Of a DNA stretch of 64,000 nucleotides, positions 18,510-29,075 are shown piece by piece. Source of the stretch: Anaerolineales bacterium (GTDB lineage: Bacteria; Chloroflexota; Anaerolineae; Anaerolineales; UBA11579); assembly GCA_016932165.1 (NCBI GenBank), contig JAFGDK010000047.1, positions 1 to 64,000 of the forward strand. The letters run 5' to 3'. Within the stretch, counting starts at the first letter, position 1. Each line of letters opens with the position of its first letter. Both the position numbers and the translations under genes were made by a program. Below the pieces are notes generated by a model, which saw only the letters and a list, made by a program, of their open reading frames with translations, had not been told where the DNA came from and made no database searches.

Positions 18510-20198
18510 ATGATTGAGAAAACTCTGATCCACCCGGTAATTCAACGTGCACATCAAGCGCCAGATGCCGTTGCTCTGATCATGATCCACCAGGATGGCA
18601 GCCAGGACGTGATCACCGCCGCTCAGTTTCATCAAAGGGCCTCAGCCTTTGCCCGTACCCTGCAGCGCATTGGTGTCGGACCGGAGGATCTGGTTGTATT
18701 GGTGTTGAAACACTCGGAAGTGCTGCTGTCCGCCTTCTGGGGAGCGCTGTATCTGGGTGCTATCCCTTCGATCTTCCCATTTTTGACCGAGAAACTTGAC
18801 CCAGACCTGTACATACAGCGGGTGAAGATGCTGGTCACCAATGAGGAGGCCAAAGCAGTGATCACCTTCCCGGAGTTCAAGCAGGAGCTTTCTGCACTGC
18901 TTGCAAATGCAAATTGCTCTGTGATCAGCACCGATGAGGCTGCGGAACCATCCCTGGAGGAGACGGGTGAAGATTTTTGGCATCAGCCCTCAGGTGAGAA
19001 GATCGCCTTCCTCCAGCACAGCAGCGGAACCACCGGCCTGCAGAAGGGTGTGGCGCTATCTCACCGCGCAGTGCTGAACCAGATTGCCTCATACCGCCAG
19101 GCAATTGAACTGGATGAAAATGATGTGATCGTCAGTTGGCTGCCGCTCTATCATGATATGGGCTTGATTGCCGGGTTTGTGATGCCGATCGTCACCGGCG
19201 TGCCGCTGGTGCTGATGTCCCCATTCCACTGGATCCGAGACCCGAAGATCTTGCTCCAGGCGATCGACAAGCACCGGGGTACGCTGTGCTGGCTGCCCAA
19301 TTTTGCCTACAACCATCTTGCCCGGGTGGCCCGGCCATCTGCTCTGGAGGGATTGGACCTCAGTTCCTGGCGGGCAGCGATCAACTGCTCCGAACCGGTC
19401 TATCATCGGAGCCACCAGGTGTTGTTGGAGAAACTTGCGCCTTATGGTTTTGGCGAAGAGGTGCTATCTGTTTCTTATGCCATGGCAGAGAACACCTTTG
19501 CCGTTACCCAGACAAAGGTCGGGCAGCCGCCCCGCCTGGACTGGATCAGGATTACCCCGCTCCAGCAAGACGGCCTGGCAATCCCTGCTGAGGCTGAAGA
19601 AGCTGGTGCGGTGCCGATGGTCAGCTGCGGTGCGCCGATTGGCGGCACCAAGATCGCCATCGTGGATGAAAACCGGACGGAGCTGCCCGAACGGCGCATC
19701 GGTGAAATCCGGCTGCGCTCCAACTGCATGCTCGCTGAGTATTACAAGCGCCCTGAGATCACCGCCGAATCGATTGAAGATGGCTGGTACCACACCGGGG
19801 ATATGGGCTACATTGCCGATGGCGAGTTGTACATCACTGGCAGGAAGAAGGACCTGATCATTGTCGGCGGTAAAAACATCTACCCCCAGGACCTGGAAGC
19901 GATTGCCAACCACATCCCCGGCATCTACCCCGGCCGAGCAGTTGCCTTTGGCTTGATCGATGAGCGGATCGGCTCCGAGGTGGTCATCATGGTGGCAGAG
20001 TTGAAACCTGATCTGGATGGGCGCACTCCGGTAGAGATCGAACGCAGTCTGCGCCAGCAGGTTGTCGCCCAGACAGAGGTGACGCTGGCGGATGTGCGCC
20101 TGGTGGAGGACCGCTGGGTGATCAAAACCTCAAGCGGTAAAATCGGCCGGGCCGATAACCGGGAAAAGTATCTAAAGCAGTTCAGGAATCATGGATAA
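18510..20198 (+). CDS. AMP-dependent synthetase, fatty-acyl-AMP ligase (FAAL)-like
   Basis: AFLQHSSGTTGLQKGVALSHRAV; VSWLPLYHDMGLIAGFVMPI; YHTGDMGYIADGELYITGRKKDLIIVGGKNIYPQDLE; KTSSGKIGR; ATG at 18510 preferred over the ORF-track start. Confidence 0.88.
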   Translation: MIEKTLIHPVIQRAHQAPDAVALIMIHQDGSQDVITAAQFHQRASAFARTLQRIGVGPEDLVVLVLKHSEVLLSAFWGALYLGAIPSIFPFLTEKLDPDLYIQRVKMLVTNEEAKAVITFPEFKQELSALLANANCSVISTDEAAEPSLEETGEDFWHQPSGEKIAFLQHSSGTTGLQKGVALSHRAVLNQIASYRQAIELDENDVIVSWLPLYHDMGLIAGFVMPIVTGVPLVLMSPFHWIRDPKILLQAIDKHRGTLCWLPNFAYNHLARVARPSALEGLDLSSWRAAINCSEPVYHRSHQVLLEKLAPYGFGEEVLSVSYAMAENTFAVTQTKVGQPPRLDWIRITPLQQDGLAIPAEAEEAGAVPMVSCGAPIGGTKIAIVDENRTELPERRIGEIRLRSNCMLAEYYKRPEITAESIEDGWYHTGDMGYIADGELYITGRKKDLIIVGGKNIYPQDLEAIANHIPGIYPGRAVAFGLIDERIGSEVVIMVAELKPDLDGRTPVEIERSLRQQVVAQTEVTLADVRLVEDRWVIKTSSGKIGRADNREKYLKQFRNHG

Positions 20199-21759
20199 GA
20201 TCAGGATCACCCCCGCGAAGGTCTGGGGAATTGCTGTCGCAGTAGTTGTACTTGCCGGCCTTGCGCTTCTGCTCGCCTGGGTGTCGCATGGATGCCAGTC
20301 GGTGATTGGCTGGCACCGTTTTTTGCTTACAGAGGTGATCTCCCTGGCGATCGCCTGGGCGGGTTTTCGTCTGTTAAAAAACGAAGACATTCCCGCCTGG
20401 CTGACCTGGCTGGTGGCCGGCGCGGTGGCCTTGCGTCTGGCAACTGGCATCTTCTGGGCGGCTGCGCTGCCGGTGTGGGGATATCCCAATCAGATCCAGC
20501 AGGCTGGCTATGTGATGTTTGACCCCTTCTTGCGGGATGGGGATGCCTGGGAGCTGGCCCAGTCAGATGAGCCGCTCATTTCCGCTTTCTGGGGCTATTC
20601 CCCTCACGACCAGTACGGTGGGTTGTTGTTCCTCAGCGCGCTGCTCTACCGCACATTGGGCGGTAATATCCACCAACCGCTGCTGGTCGTTGTGGTCACC
20701 AGTATGGCATCTGGGATGGCGGTACTCTTCGCCTGGGGGTTCATCCAGCGGTTGTGGGGATACCAACCCGCTGCCCGTCTGGCAGCCTGGGGGCTGGCGC
20801 TGTACCCTGAGGCAGTTCTGCTGGGCAGTTCACAGATGCGCGGGGCTTTCACGATTTCGTTGGGGGCTGCGCTTGCTTATCTCGTGTTGCGCTTTTATCA
20901 GGAGCGAAAGCGGCTTGACCTGCTGTTGATCGCTTTGCTGGCCGCGGTCACAGCTGCCTTCACCTGGGCATATCTGTTCCAACTGGCGGCCGTGCTTGGT
21001 CTGCTGACCATCGGCCTGCTGCTTGCTGATATTGACCCACAAGCTCAGTCACGGTGGCGCAAAATTGGCTGGGCTGTTCTGGCAGGTGCGCTTCTGCTGA
21101 CAGGCGGCGTTCTTTGGCCTTTCTTATCCTCGATGAACAGCTATCAAACCTACCTCACCGAGAGAGCCTCTGGGTTGGTGCAGGCTGTCCTCGGGCGGCT
21201 TCCTGAGTTTCTGCATATTCCCTTCGTGGTCAGTTATGGGGTTGTCCGTCCCTTGCTGCCCGCCGCACTGATGGAAACCGGCACCGCCCAGCTGTGGCAA
21301 GTGGTTGCGATCTGGCGGGCAATTGGCTGGACAGTGCTGCTCACCCTGCTGGTATATGCCACCCTGACGGTAATCCGCTCCCGGGAATGGCTCACCCCCG
21401 CCGGCATGCTGATGTGGGGCAACTGGCTGATCATTCTGGTGGCCTCCTTCCGCGCTGGGGGAGACCTGTGGGATAACCCTAGATATCGGGCTGGTTTCGT
21501 TGTCTTCCAGATCGCCCTGGTGGTCTGGGCGTTGCTCCAACACCAGTCTAGGAGGACACCCTTGCTGCGGCGTTTGATCGTGGTGGTGGCGCTGATGGAA
21601 ATTGTGATCACCCTCTGGTATGCCAGCCGTTATTCGGAATCATCCCTGCTGGCTGGCAGGGTAGAAACCCGCGTGTTGATTGGGATGGCAATTGGCATGG
21701 CTTACTTGCTGCTGGACTGGTTGTGGGAAGTATGGATGAAGAAAGAGCGAAAACCCTGA
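20191..21759 (+). CDS. Polytopic membrane protein, GT-C-like
   Basis: About 10 hydrophobic segments; DPFLRDGDAWELAQSDEPLISAFWGYSPHDQYGGLLFLSALLYRTLGG; overlaps the upstream stop. Confidence 0.6.
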   Translation: MDKIRITPAKVWGIAVAVVVLAGLALLLAWVSHGCQSVIGWHRFLLTEVISLAIAWAGFRLLKNEDIPAWLTWLVAGAVALRLATGIFWAAALPVWGYPNQIQQAGYVMFDPFLRDGDAWELAQSDEPLISAFWGYSPHDQYGGLLFLSALLYRTLGGNIHQPLLVVVVTSMASGMAVLFAWGFIQRLWGYQPAARLAAWGLALYPEAVLLGSSQMRGAFTISLGAALAYLVLRFYQERKRLDLLLIALLAAVTAAFTWAYLFQLAAVLGLLTIGLLLADIDPQAQSRWRKIGWAVLAGALLLTGGVLWPFLSSMNSYQTYLTERASGLVQAVLGRLPEFLHIPFVVSYGVVRPLLPAALMETGTAQLWQVVAIWRAIGWTVLLTLLVYATLTVIRSREWLTPAGMLMWGNWLIILVASFRAGGDLWDNPRYRAGFVVFQIALVVWALLQHQSRRTPLLRRLIVVVALMEIVITLWYASRYSESSLLAGRVETRVLIGMAIGMAYLLLDWLWEVWMKKERKP

Positions 21760-21772
21760 CTAAAAGTTGCCC

Positions 21773-21800
21773 TTGACCGAACTATTAGCACTGTTATAAT
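21773..21800 (+). promoter_or_regulatory. Sigma70-type promoter upstream of wHTH regulator
   Basis: TTGACC-N16-TATAAT; context nearly identical to 12892-12919. Confidence 0.7.
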
Positions 21801-21827
21801 TCATACATTGAATTTTGGAGCGACCCT

Positions 21828-22331
21828 ATGGAACCCTCGATTGAAGAAGTTAGAGAGCTCAATCTGTTGGAGAGGATCGAAGAAGACCCGGATATCACCC
21901 AGGCCAATCTGGCCGACCAGCTGGGAGTCGCGGTCGGCACCGTCAACTGGCATATTAAACGGCTGGTAGATAAAGGTTACGTCAAGGTGAAGCGTGCTCA
22001 GCGAAAGAAACTGCGCTACATCATCACCCCCAGCGGGATCGCCCTGCGAGCCAGGCTGACGATCAATTACATCGAATGGTCGATGCTGCTGTATCGCAAA
22101 ACTCGCCGGCGAGTAAGTGACTTACTGGCTGAACTGAAAGAGGCTGGCTACAGCGGCGCCCGGATAGAAATTCGGGACCAGGGGCCTGACGATATCAAGG
22201 ATATCTGCCGGCTTACCTGCCTGGAGCACGGGGTGGAAGTGCTGCAGGATAATGATTCAAAACAGGTGCCGGTGCTTGAAGTGAACGGTTCGAAAGTGCA
22301 TTTGCATCTACCTGAAAAAAAGATGAATTAA
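21828..22331 (+). CDS. Winged-HTH regulator resembling EPS-associated MarR-type regulators
   Basis: LLERIEEDPDITQANLADQLGVAVGTVNWHIKRLVDKGYVKVKRAQRKKLRYIITPSGIALRARLT. Confidence 0.8.
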   Translation: MEPSIEEVRELNLLERIEEDPDITQANLADQLGVAVGTVNWHIKRLVDKGYVKVKRAQRKKLRYIITPSGIALRARLTINYIEWSMLLYRKTRRRVSDLLAELKEAGYSGARIEIRDQGPDDIKDICRLTCLEHGVEVLQDNDSKQVPVLEVNGSKVHLHLPEKKMN

Positions 22332-22344
22332 CCCTAAAGGATGA

Positions 22345-23307
<963 letters not shown>

Positions 23308-23340
23308 GGCTCTGTTAGCCTGTGATCAGAAAGCACAGCT

Positions 23341-24198
23341 ATGGATCAAAACCTGAGATCAACAGCGCCTGAACGATCGGAGCGCGTGGTCATGCTGAAG
23401 CCTACCAAAGGCTGGATTTCCCTCAACCTGGGCGATCTGTGGCAGTACCGCGAACTGGTCTACTTCCTCACCTGGCGGGATATTCTCGTGCGCTACAAGC
23501 AGACCTTGTTGGGGGCCGCCTGGGCAATTATCCAGCCGCTGATGCAGATGGTGATCTTCAATTTCCTGTTCGGCAACATGGCTGAGATTTCCACCGGAGA
23601 GGTGCCTCGGACGATCTTTACCTTCTCGGCGCTGCTGCCCTGGAACCTGTTTTCCAAGTCCCTCAGCGATGCCAGTCGCTCGCTGGTCAGCAACCGGGGG
23701 ATGATCACCAAGGTGTATTTCCCCCGGCTGGTGATTCCGCTGGCCTCGATCCTCAGCGGGTTGGTGGATTTCTTGATCGCCTTTGTGATCCTTGCCGGGA
23801 TGATGGTCTATTACCAGGTATCGGTTACCTCAACCATCTGGATCCTGCCGCTGGTGATCCTGTTCACCCTGGTCCTGGCCTTGGGGGTGGGGCTGTGGTT
23901 TTCCGCCTGGAACTTGCATTACCGGGATGTGGGCTATTTCATCCCTTTCCTGACCCAGTTCTGGATGCTGGCTTCGCCGATCGCATACCCGCTGAGTGAG
24001 ATACCGCAGCAGTGGCAAACCCTGTATATGATCAACCCGATGGTCGGGGTGGTGGAGAGCTTCCGCTGGGCACTGGTCGGCGGTGACCCAGTACCCACAC
24101 TGGCCCTGATCCTGACAGGCGGGATTAGCATTGTGGTGCTGGTCAGTGGATTGTTTTACTTCCGCCGCATGGAACGCACCTTTGCGGATACGGTGTAA
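23341..24198 (+). CDS. wzm: Polysaccharide ABC transporter permease (ABC-2 / Wzm type)
   Basis: YRELVYFLTWRDILVRYKQTLLGAAWAIIQPLMQMVIFNFLFG. Confidence 0.9.
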   Translation: MDQNLRSTAPERSERVVMLKPTKGWISLNLGDLWQYRELVYFLTWRDILVRYKQTLLGAAWAIIQPLMQMVIFNFLFGNMAEISTGEVPRTIFTFSALLPWNLFSKSLSDASRSLVSNRGMITKVYFPRLVIPLASILSGLVDFLIAFVILAGMMVYYQVSVTSTIWILPLVILFTLVLALGVGLWFSAWNLHYRDVGYFIPFLTQFWMLASPIAYPLSEIPQQWQTLYMINPMVGVVESFRWALVGGDPVPTLALILTGGISIVVLVSGLFYFRRMERTFADTV

Positions 24199-24207
24199 GG
24201 TGAAACC

Positions 24208-25482
24208 ATGAACAGCAATATCGTGGTAAAAGTTGAAAATCTCGGCAAGCAGTACAAGATCGGTGCGGTTGTGGATCGTTCCCCCACCCTGCGGGATGCG
24301 ATCGTGCGCGCGGTTAGAAGGCCGGTTGAAGTGCTGCGCGGGCAGGCTCTGCCGCGCAAAGAGATCATCTGGGCGCTGCGCAACGTCTCCTTTGAGGTGG
24401 AACGGGGCAAAGTGTTGGGCATCATCGGCCGCAACGGTGCTGGAAAAAGCACCTTGCTGAAGGTCCTCTCCCGCATTACCGAGCCGTCCGAAGGGTATGC
24501 GCGCATCACCGGCCGGGTCGGTTCTCTGCTGGAAGTCGGCACCGGCTTCAACCCTGAGTTGACCGGTCGGGAAAACATCTTCCTCAATGGGGCGATCCTG
24601 GGGATGCGCCGCAGTGAGATTGACCGCAAGTTCGATGAGATCGTGGAGTTCTCAGGCGTGGAGAAATTCATCGAGACGCCGGTAAAACGCTATTCCTCCG
24701 GGATGTATCTGCGGCTGGCCTTTTCGGTGGCTGCTCACCTGGAACCCGAGATTCTGGTGGTGGATGAGGTGCTGGCGGTTGGCGATGCTGAATTCCAGCG
24801 TAGATGCATCGGGAAGATGAGCGAAGTCGCTGGGGAGGGGCGCACTGTGCTGTTTGTCAGTCACAATATGTCGGCTGTCATACGGCTGACGGAAGAATCG
24901 ATTGTGCTGCAAAACGGCCAGATGGTCTACCGAGCCCCTACTCAGGAGGCGGTGGAATTCTATATGTCCTCGGGTTATTCGCAATCCAGCGAGCGCCGCT
25001 GGAGCCTTGATGAAATTCCCGATTCCGCCAAACCCTTTCGCCCGATCGCCCTGCGGGTAAAGGACCCGCGCGGCAATATCGGTGATGTAGTCCGTTCGAT
25101 TGAACCGCTGACTGTGGAAATGGAATACGAACTAGAGGAAGATATCCAGGGTTTGCGGGTGGGGATCTACCTGCTCACCATGCGGGGAGACCTGGTGTTC
25201 GTCTCATTTGATACTGACTCCGGGCCGGAGTATGAGAAATTTGGCACCCGCCCGGCTGGGCGCTATGTCAGCCGCTGCCAGATCCCGGCGGATTTCTTCA
25301 ACGAAGGGCAATATGTAATTGGGATTAACGCGTCCTCTTACCGGGTGAAGCGTTTCTTCCAGGAAGAACATGCCCTCAGTTTTTCAATCGATTCTATGGG
25401 AGCGCCAGGCAAGCAATGGCCGGAAGTCCGCATGGGTTCCGTCCGCCCGCGTCTCAACTGGCAGATTGAGGAACAGTTTTAA
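24208..25482 (+). CDS. wzt: Polysaccharide ABC transporter ATP-binding protein with C-terminal substrate-recognition-type domain (Wzt)
   Basis: Walker A GRNGAGKST; YSSGMYLRLAFSVAAHLEPEILVVDEVLAVGDAEFQRRC; about 150-aa C-terminal extension. Confidence 0.92.
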   Translation: MNSNIVVKVENLGKQYKIGAVVDRSPTLRDAIVRAVRRPVEVLRGQALPRKEIIWALRNVSFEVERGKVLGIIGRNGAGKSTLLKVLSRITEPSEGYARITGRVGSLLEVGTGFNPELTGRENIFLNGAILGMRRSEIDRKFDEIVEFSGVEKFIETPVKRYSSGMYLRLAFSVAAHLEPEILVVDEVLAVGDAEFQRRCIGKMSEVAGEGRTVLFVSHNMSAVIRLTEESIVLQNGQMVYRAPTQEAVEFYMSSGYSQSSERRWSLDEIPDSAKPFRPIALRVKDPRGNIGDVVRSIEPLTVEMEYELEEDIQGLRVGIYLLTMRGDLVFVSFDTDSGPEYEKFGTRPAGRYVSRCQIPADFFNEGQYVIGINASSYRVKRFFQEEHALSFSIDSMGAPGKQWPEVRMGSVRPRLNWQIEEQF

Positions 25483-27077
25483 TGAGTGAATTTAAGCAGC
25501 GGGTGAAGAATCTGGCGGACAACCTGCCCTTCAGCGGTGATCTCGAATGGCGTCTGGTGGGGCGGTCCAGGATGCAGGAGAATGAACGCTTCCGGCAGTT
25601 CCTTGAGAATGTGCAAACCTGGGCAGACGATGCCCGATCGGTGCCGGTCAAATCTGGTGAGAGTAAGAAAGTTCTGCTCTTTGCCATGATCCACCTGTGG
25701 GTGCGCTACGCTGCGGCGCTGAGTCTGCTGCTCAACCGCCTGGGACATAATGTCACCCTGGCATACCTGCCGTATCAAAATTGGTTCGATGAAAGCCCGC
25801 CGCGTGAAGATACCCGCCTGCATTATTACTATCAGGCATGCCTGCAGCCGCTTGCACCGTTGATTTCCCTGCGGACGTTGTATTCCCGCCAGCAAAAACC
25901 TGCACCCGTCCCGGAGGAACTGGCTGCCAGGATCGAGATGATTTCCGAACGTGATTTCCAGTATTCCCGCCAGGTGGAAGAGGTAGATCAAGACGATCCT
26001 CTGTTTATGCTGCGGCGTAAACGCAACCGGTATGCCGCCGGGGAATTCTATCAGCTGCTGCAAGCCGACCGGCCGGATGTGGTCATCGTCCCCAATGGGA
26101 TGATCCTGGAATTCGGCGTTTTATATGAGGTTGCCCGGTATCTTGAGATTCCGGCTGTGACCTATGAGTTTGGCGAGCAAAAAGACAAAATTTGGATCTC
26201 GCAGGACCAGCCAGTGATGTTCCAAAACACCGATGAACTATGGGACAAATATAAAGATCAACCCTTTACGGAGGGGCAGCAAAACCAGATTGAGGAGCTT
26301 TACGCTTCCCGCAAAAATGCCTCGTTGTGGAAGCAGTTCTCCCGCCAATGGCAGGAAGTGCCCTCCGAAGGGGAACGGGAGGTGAAAGCCCGGCTGGGTC
26401 TGGATGAGCGGCCAATCGTGCTGATGGCGGTCAATGTGATCGGAGACAGCCTGACCCTTGGGCGCCAGGTCTACTCTGTGGATATGTCTGAGTGGATCAG
26501 CCGTACGCTGGCTTACTTCAGGGAGAAGCCAGAGGTGCAGTTCATCCTGCGCATCCACCCCGGAGAACGTTATACCGACGGTCCCTCGGTGGAGGACATC
26601 ATCCGCCAGCGGTTCTTGGACGTTCCCGACCACTTCAGGGTGATCTCTGCCAGCGACAAGATCAATACTTACGATCTGGTGACGATTGCCGACCTCGGCC
26701 TGACCTACACCACCACGGTGGGGATGGAAATGGCGATGAGCGGCCTGCCGGTGATCGTCTCAGGCAATACCCATTACCGCGGCAAAGGCTTCACTCTGGA
26801 TCCCGCTTCATGGGAGCAATATTTTGAGATCATCGAGGCCGTGCTGGCTTCTCCAGGAGCGTACCAGTACACCGCAGAAAAACTGAATACAGTCTGGCAT
26901 TATGCCTACTGCTTTTTCTTTGAATACCCCTTCCCCAGCCCGTGGCATTTGCGCGGCATCCTGGAGATGATCCAGGAACAGCCGATTTCCCGGCTGGTCT
27001 CAGAGGAAAGCTTGCAGCAGTATGGCAGCACCTACAGTTTCTTGCTCAACCAGACTGTGGCAAAAAAAGAAAACTGA
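25482..27077 (+). CDS. Capsule-synthesis-like surface polysaccharide protein (paralog of 41914-43557)
   Basis: FILRIHPGE..; INTYDLVTIADLGLTYTTTVGMEMAMSGLPVIVSGNTHYRGKGFT. Confidence 0.65.
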   Translation: MSEFKQRVKNLADNLPFSGDLEWRLVGRSRMQENERFRQFLENVQTWADDARSVPVKSGESKKVLLFAMIHLWVRYAAALSLLLNRLGHNVTLAYLPYQNWFDESPPREDTRLHYYYQACLQPLAPLISLRTLYSRQQKPAPVPEELAARIEMISERDFQYSRQVEEVDQDDPLFMLRRKRNRYAAGEFYQLLQADRPDVVIVPNGMILEFGVLYEVARYLEIPAVTYEFGEQKDKIWISQDQPVMFQNTDELWDKYKDQPFTEGQQNQIEELYASRKNASLWKQFSRQWQEVPSEGEREVKARLGLDERPIVLMAVNVIGDSLTLGRQVYSVDMSEWISRTLAYFREKPEVQFILRIHPGERYTDGPSVEDIIRQRFLDVPDHFRVISASDKINTYDLVTIADLGLTYTTTVGMEMAMSGLPVIVSGNTHYRGKGFTLDPASWEQYFEIIEAVLASPGAYQYTAEKLNTVWHYAYCFFFEYPFPSPWHLRGILEMIQEQPISRLVSEESLQQYGSTYSFLLNQTVAKKEN

Positions 27078-27106
27078 CCAACATATTATTTTATTTGGAG
27101 CAACTT

Positions 27107-28120
27107 ATGGATTGGACAAAATCAACCGTGATGGTAACCGGCGGGACCGGCTCATTTGGCAAAAAATTCATCAAGTCCATGCTGGAAAAGCAGCTTGCTG
27201 AGAAGGTGATCGTTTTCAGCCGCGATGAGCTCAAGCAGCACGAGATGCGCATGGCCGGCTTTGATACCCCCAACCTGCGCTACTTCATCGGCGATGTGCG
27301 CGACCAGGAACGGCTGCGCCGGGCGATGCAAGGCGTGGACGTGGTTGTGCATGCCGCTGCCCTCAAGCAGGTGCCCGCCTGTGAGTACAACCCCAAGGAA
27401 GCGATTAAGACCAATATCAACGGCACCAGCAACGTGGTGGAAGCCGCTTTGGATGCCGGAGTGAAAAAGGTGCTCTCGTTGAGCACCGATAAAGCTGTCA
27501 ACCCGGTCAACCTATACGGGGCGACCAAGTTGGCCGCCGAGAAACTGGCGATCCAATCCAACGCCTATGCCGGCGGTCGCGAGACGCGCATCTCCTGCGT
27601 GCGCTACGGCAATGTGGTCGGCAGCCGGGGCAGCGTGGTACCCATGTTCCTGAAGCAGCGGGAGAGCGGCGCTGGCAAGCTGACTGTCACCGACGAGCGT
27701 ATGACCCGCTTCTGGATCACACTCGACCAGGGGGTGGCCTTTGTGATCCGGTGCATTGAGCAGATGCACGGCGGCGAAGTGTTTGTGCCCAAGATTCCCA
27801 GCACCACGATCGTGGACCTGGCCAGAGCGATTGACCCGGATGCCGAGATCGAATTCATCGGCATCCGCCCCGGCGAGAAGCTGCATGAAGTGCTCATCTC
27901 TGAAGATGAAGCCCGCTCCACGGTGGAACTGGACGATATGTATGTGGTGCAGCCGGCCACAGCCTCCTGGTTCGGCTACGAATGGGAAGGCGCCGGCAAA
28001 AAGCTGGAAGACGGCTTCCGCTATGCTTCCAACACCAATGATGAGTGGCTGACGATTGAGGAGATCAAGGCGATTGTCGCCCCCATCGAGGAAGAATACC
28101 TCAAAGGAACGCTGCTCTGA
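27107..28120 (+). CDS. pseB: UDP-N-acetylglucosamine 4,6-dehydratase (PseB-like SDR)
   Basis: VMVTGGTGSFGKKFIKSML; FSRDELKQHEMR; HAAALKQVPACEYNPKEAIKTNINGTSNVV; STDKAVNPVNLYGATKLAAEKL; ATG at 27107 with upstream GGAG. Confidence 0.9.
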   Translation: MDWTKSTVMVTGGTGSFGKKFIKSMLEKQLAEKVIVFSRDELKQHEMRMAGFDTPNLRYFIGDVRDQERLRRAMQGVDVVVHAAALKQVPACEYNPKEAIKTNINGTSNVVEAALDAGVKKVLSLSTDKAVNPVNLYGATKLAAEKLAIQSNAYAGGRETRISCVRYGNVVGSRGSVVPMFLKQRESGAGKLTVTDERMTRFWITLDQGVAFVIRCIEQMHGGEVFVPKIPSTTIVDLARAIDPDAEIEFIGIRPGEKLHEVLISEDEARSTVELDDMYVVQPATASWFGYEWEGAGKKLEDGFRYASNTNDEWLTIEEIKAIVAPIEEEYLKGTLL

Positions 28121-29034
28121 TGAAAATTTTGATCACTGGTTCCAGCGGGTTGCTGGGTTTGAACCTGGCGCTGGAACTTGCTCCTGATCACACCGTGGTC
28201 GGCGCAGACCGCAACCCGCTTACCTCCCAGCTGCCCTTTGAAGCGGTGGGTGTCGATCTGCTGGATCCCGGTGTGGTGGCGGCTCTGCTGGAGGATGTGC
28301 AGCCGGATGCGGTGATCCACTGCGCCGCAATGGCCGATGTGGATGCTTGTGAAAGCGAACCGCAAGCAGCCCGGCGGATGAACGCCTGGCTGCCGGGCGA
28401 GATTGCTGCCCAATGCGCCCGGTACGGGATTCAACTGGTGCATATCTCCACCGATGCGGTCTTTGACGGCCAGAGTGGCGGCTACACTGAGGAAGACCCG
28501 CCCAATCCGCTGAGCGAATATGCCCGGACTAAGCTGGATGGCGAGGAGGCCGTATTCTCTGCCATGCCGGAAGCCGTGGTCACCCGGATCAATATTTTTG
28601 GCTGGAGCGCAACCGCCAACCGCAGCCTGGCAGAATTTTTCTATTACAACCTGGCCGCAGGCAAACCGCTAAAAGGCTTTACCGATGTGATCTTCTGCCC
28701 GCTGCTGGTCAATCACCTGGCGGCTGTGTTTGCACTAATCTTGGAGAAAAAGCTCAGCGGGTTGTACCACCTGGTCAGCCCGGTGGGATTGAGCAAATAC
28801 CAGTTTGGCGTGCGTATCGCCGAGCTGTTTGGCTTTGATCCGACTGGGATCGAGCCAGTCAAGGTTGCCGATTTTGGGCTCAAAGCGGCTCGTTCCCTGC
28901 GTCTGACGCTGGACACCAGCAAGCTCAGCCAGGCCCTTGGCAGGCCGCTGCCGGATGTGTTTGACGGGCTGGAACGTTTTTATCAGCTCCACCAGCAGGG
29001 CCACCAGGAGAAGTTGAAAGCCATGCTGGGATAA
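28120..29034 (+). CDS. dTDP-4-dehydrorhamnose reductase-like SDR (RfbD family)
   Basis: MKILITGSSGLLGLNLALEL; DAVIHCAAMADVDACESEP; GIQLVHISTDAVFDG. Confidence 0.85.
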   Translation: MKILITGSSGLLGLNLALELAPDHTVVGADRNPLTSQLPFEAVGVDLLDPGVVAALLEDVQPDAVIHCAAMADVDACESEPQAARRMNAWLPGEIAAQCARYGIQLVHISTDAVFDGQSGGYTEEDPPNPLSEYARTKLDGEEAVFSAMPEAVVTRINIFGWSATANRSLAEFFYYNLAAGKPLKGFTDVIFCPLLVNHLAAVFALILEKKLSGLYHLVSPVGLSKYQFGVRIAELFGFDPTGIEPVKVADFGLKAARSLRLTLDTSKLSQALGRPLPDVFDGLERFYQLHQQGHQEKLKAMLG

Positions 29035-29075
29035 TTAGTTCGGCTGAAGGCTGAACGTCAGTCAGGAGAGTAACT

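Noticed and set aside
18510-20198. Full PKS/NRPS biosynthetic cluster
   Set aside because: Only a FAAL-like gene is here, and the sole ACP is 26 kb away with an aaRS-like ligase; no KS, AT, C or TE domains.
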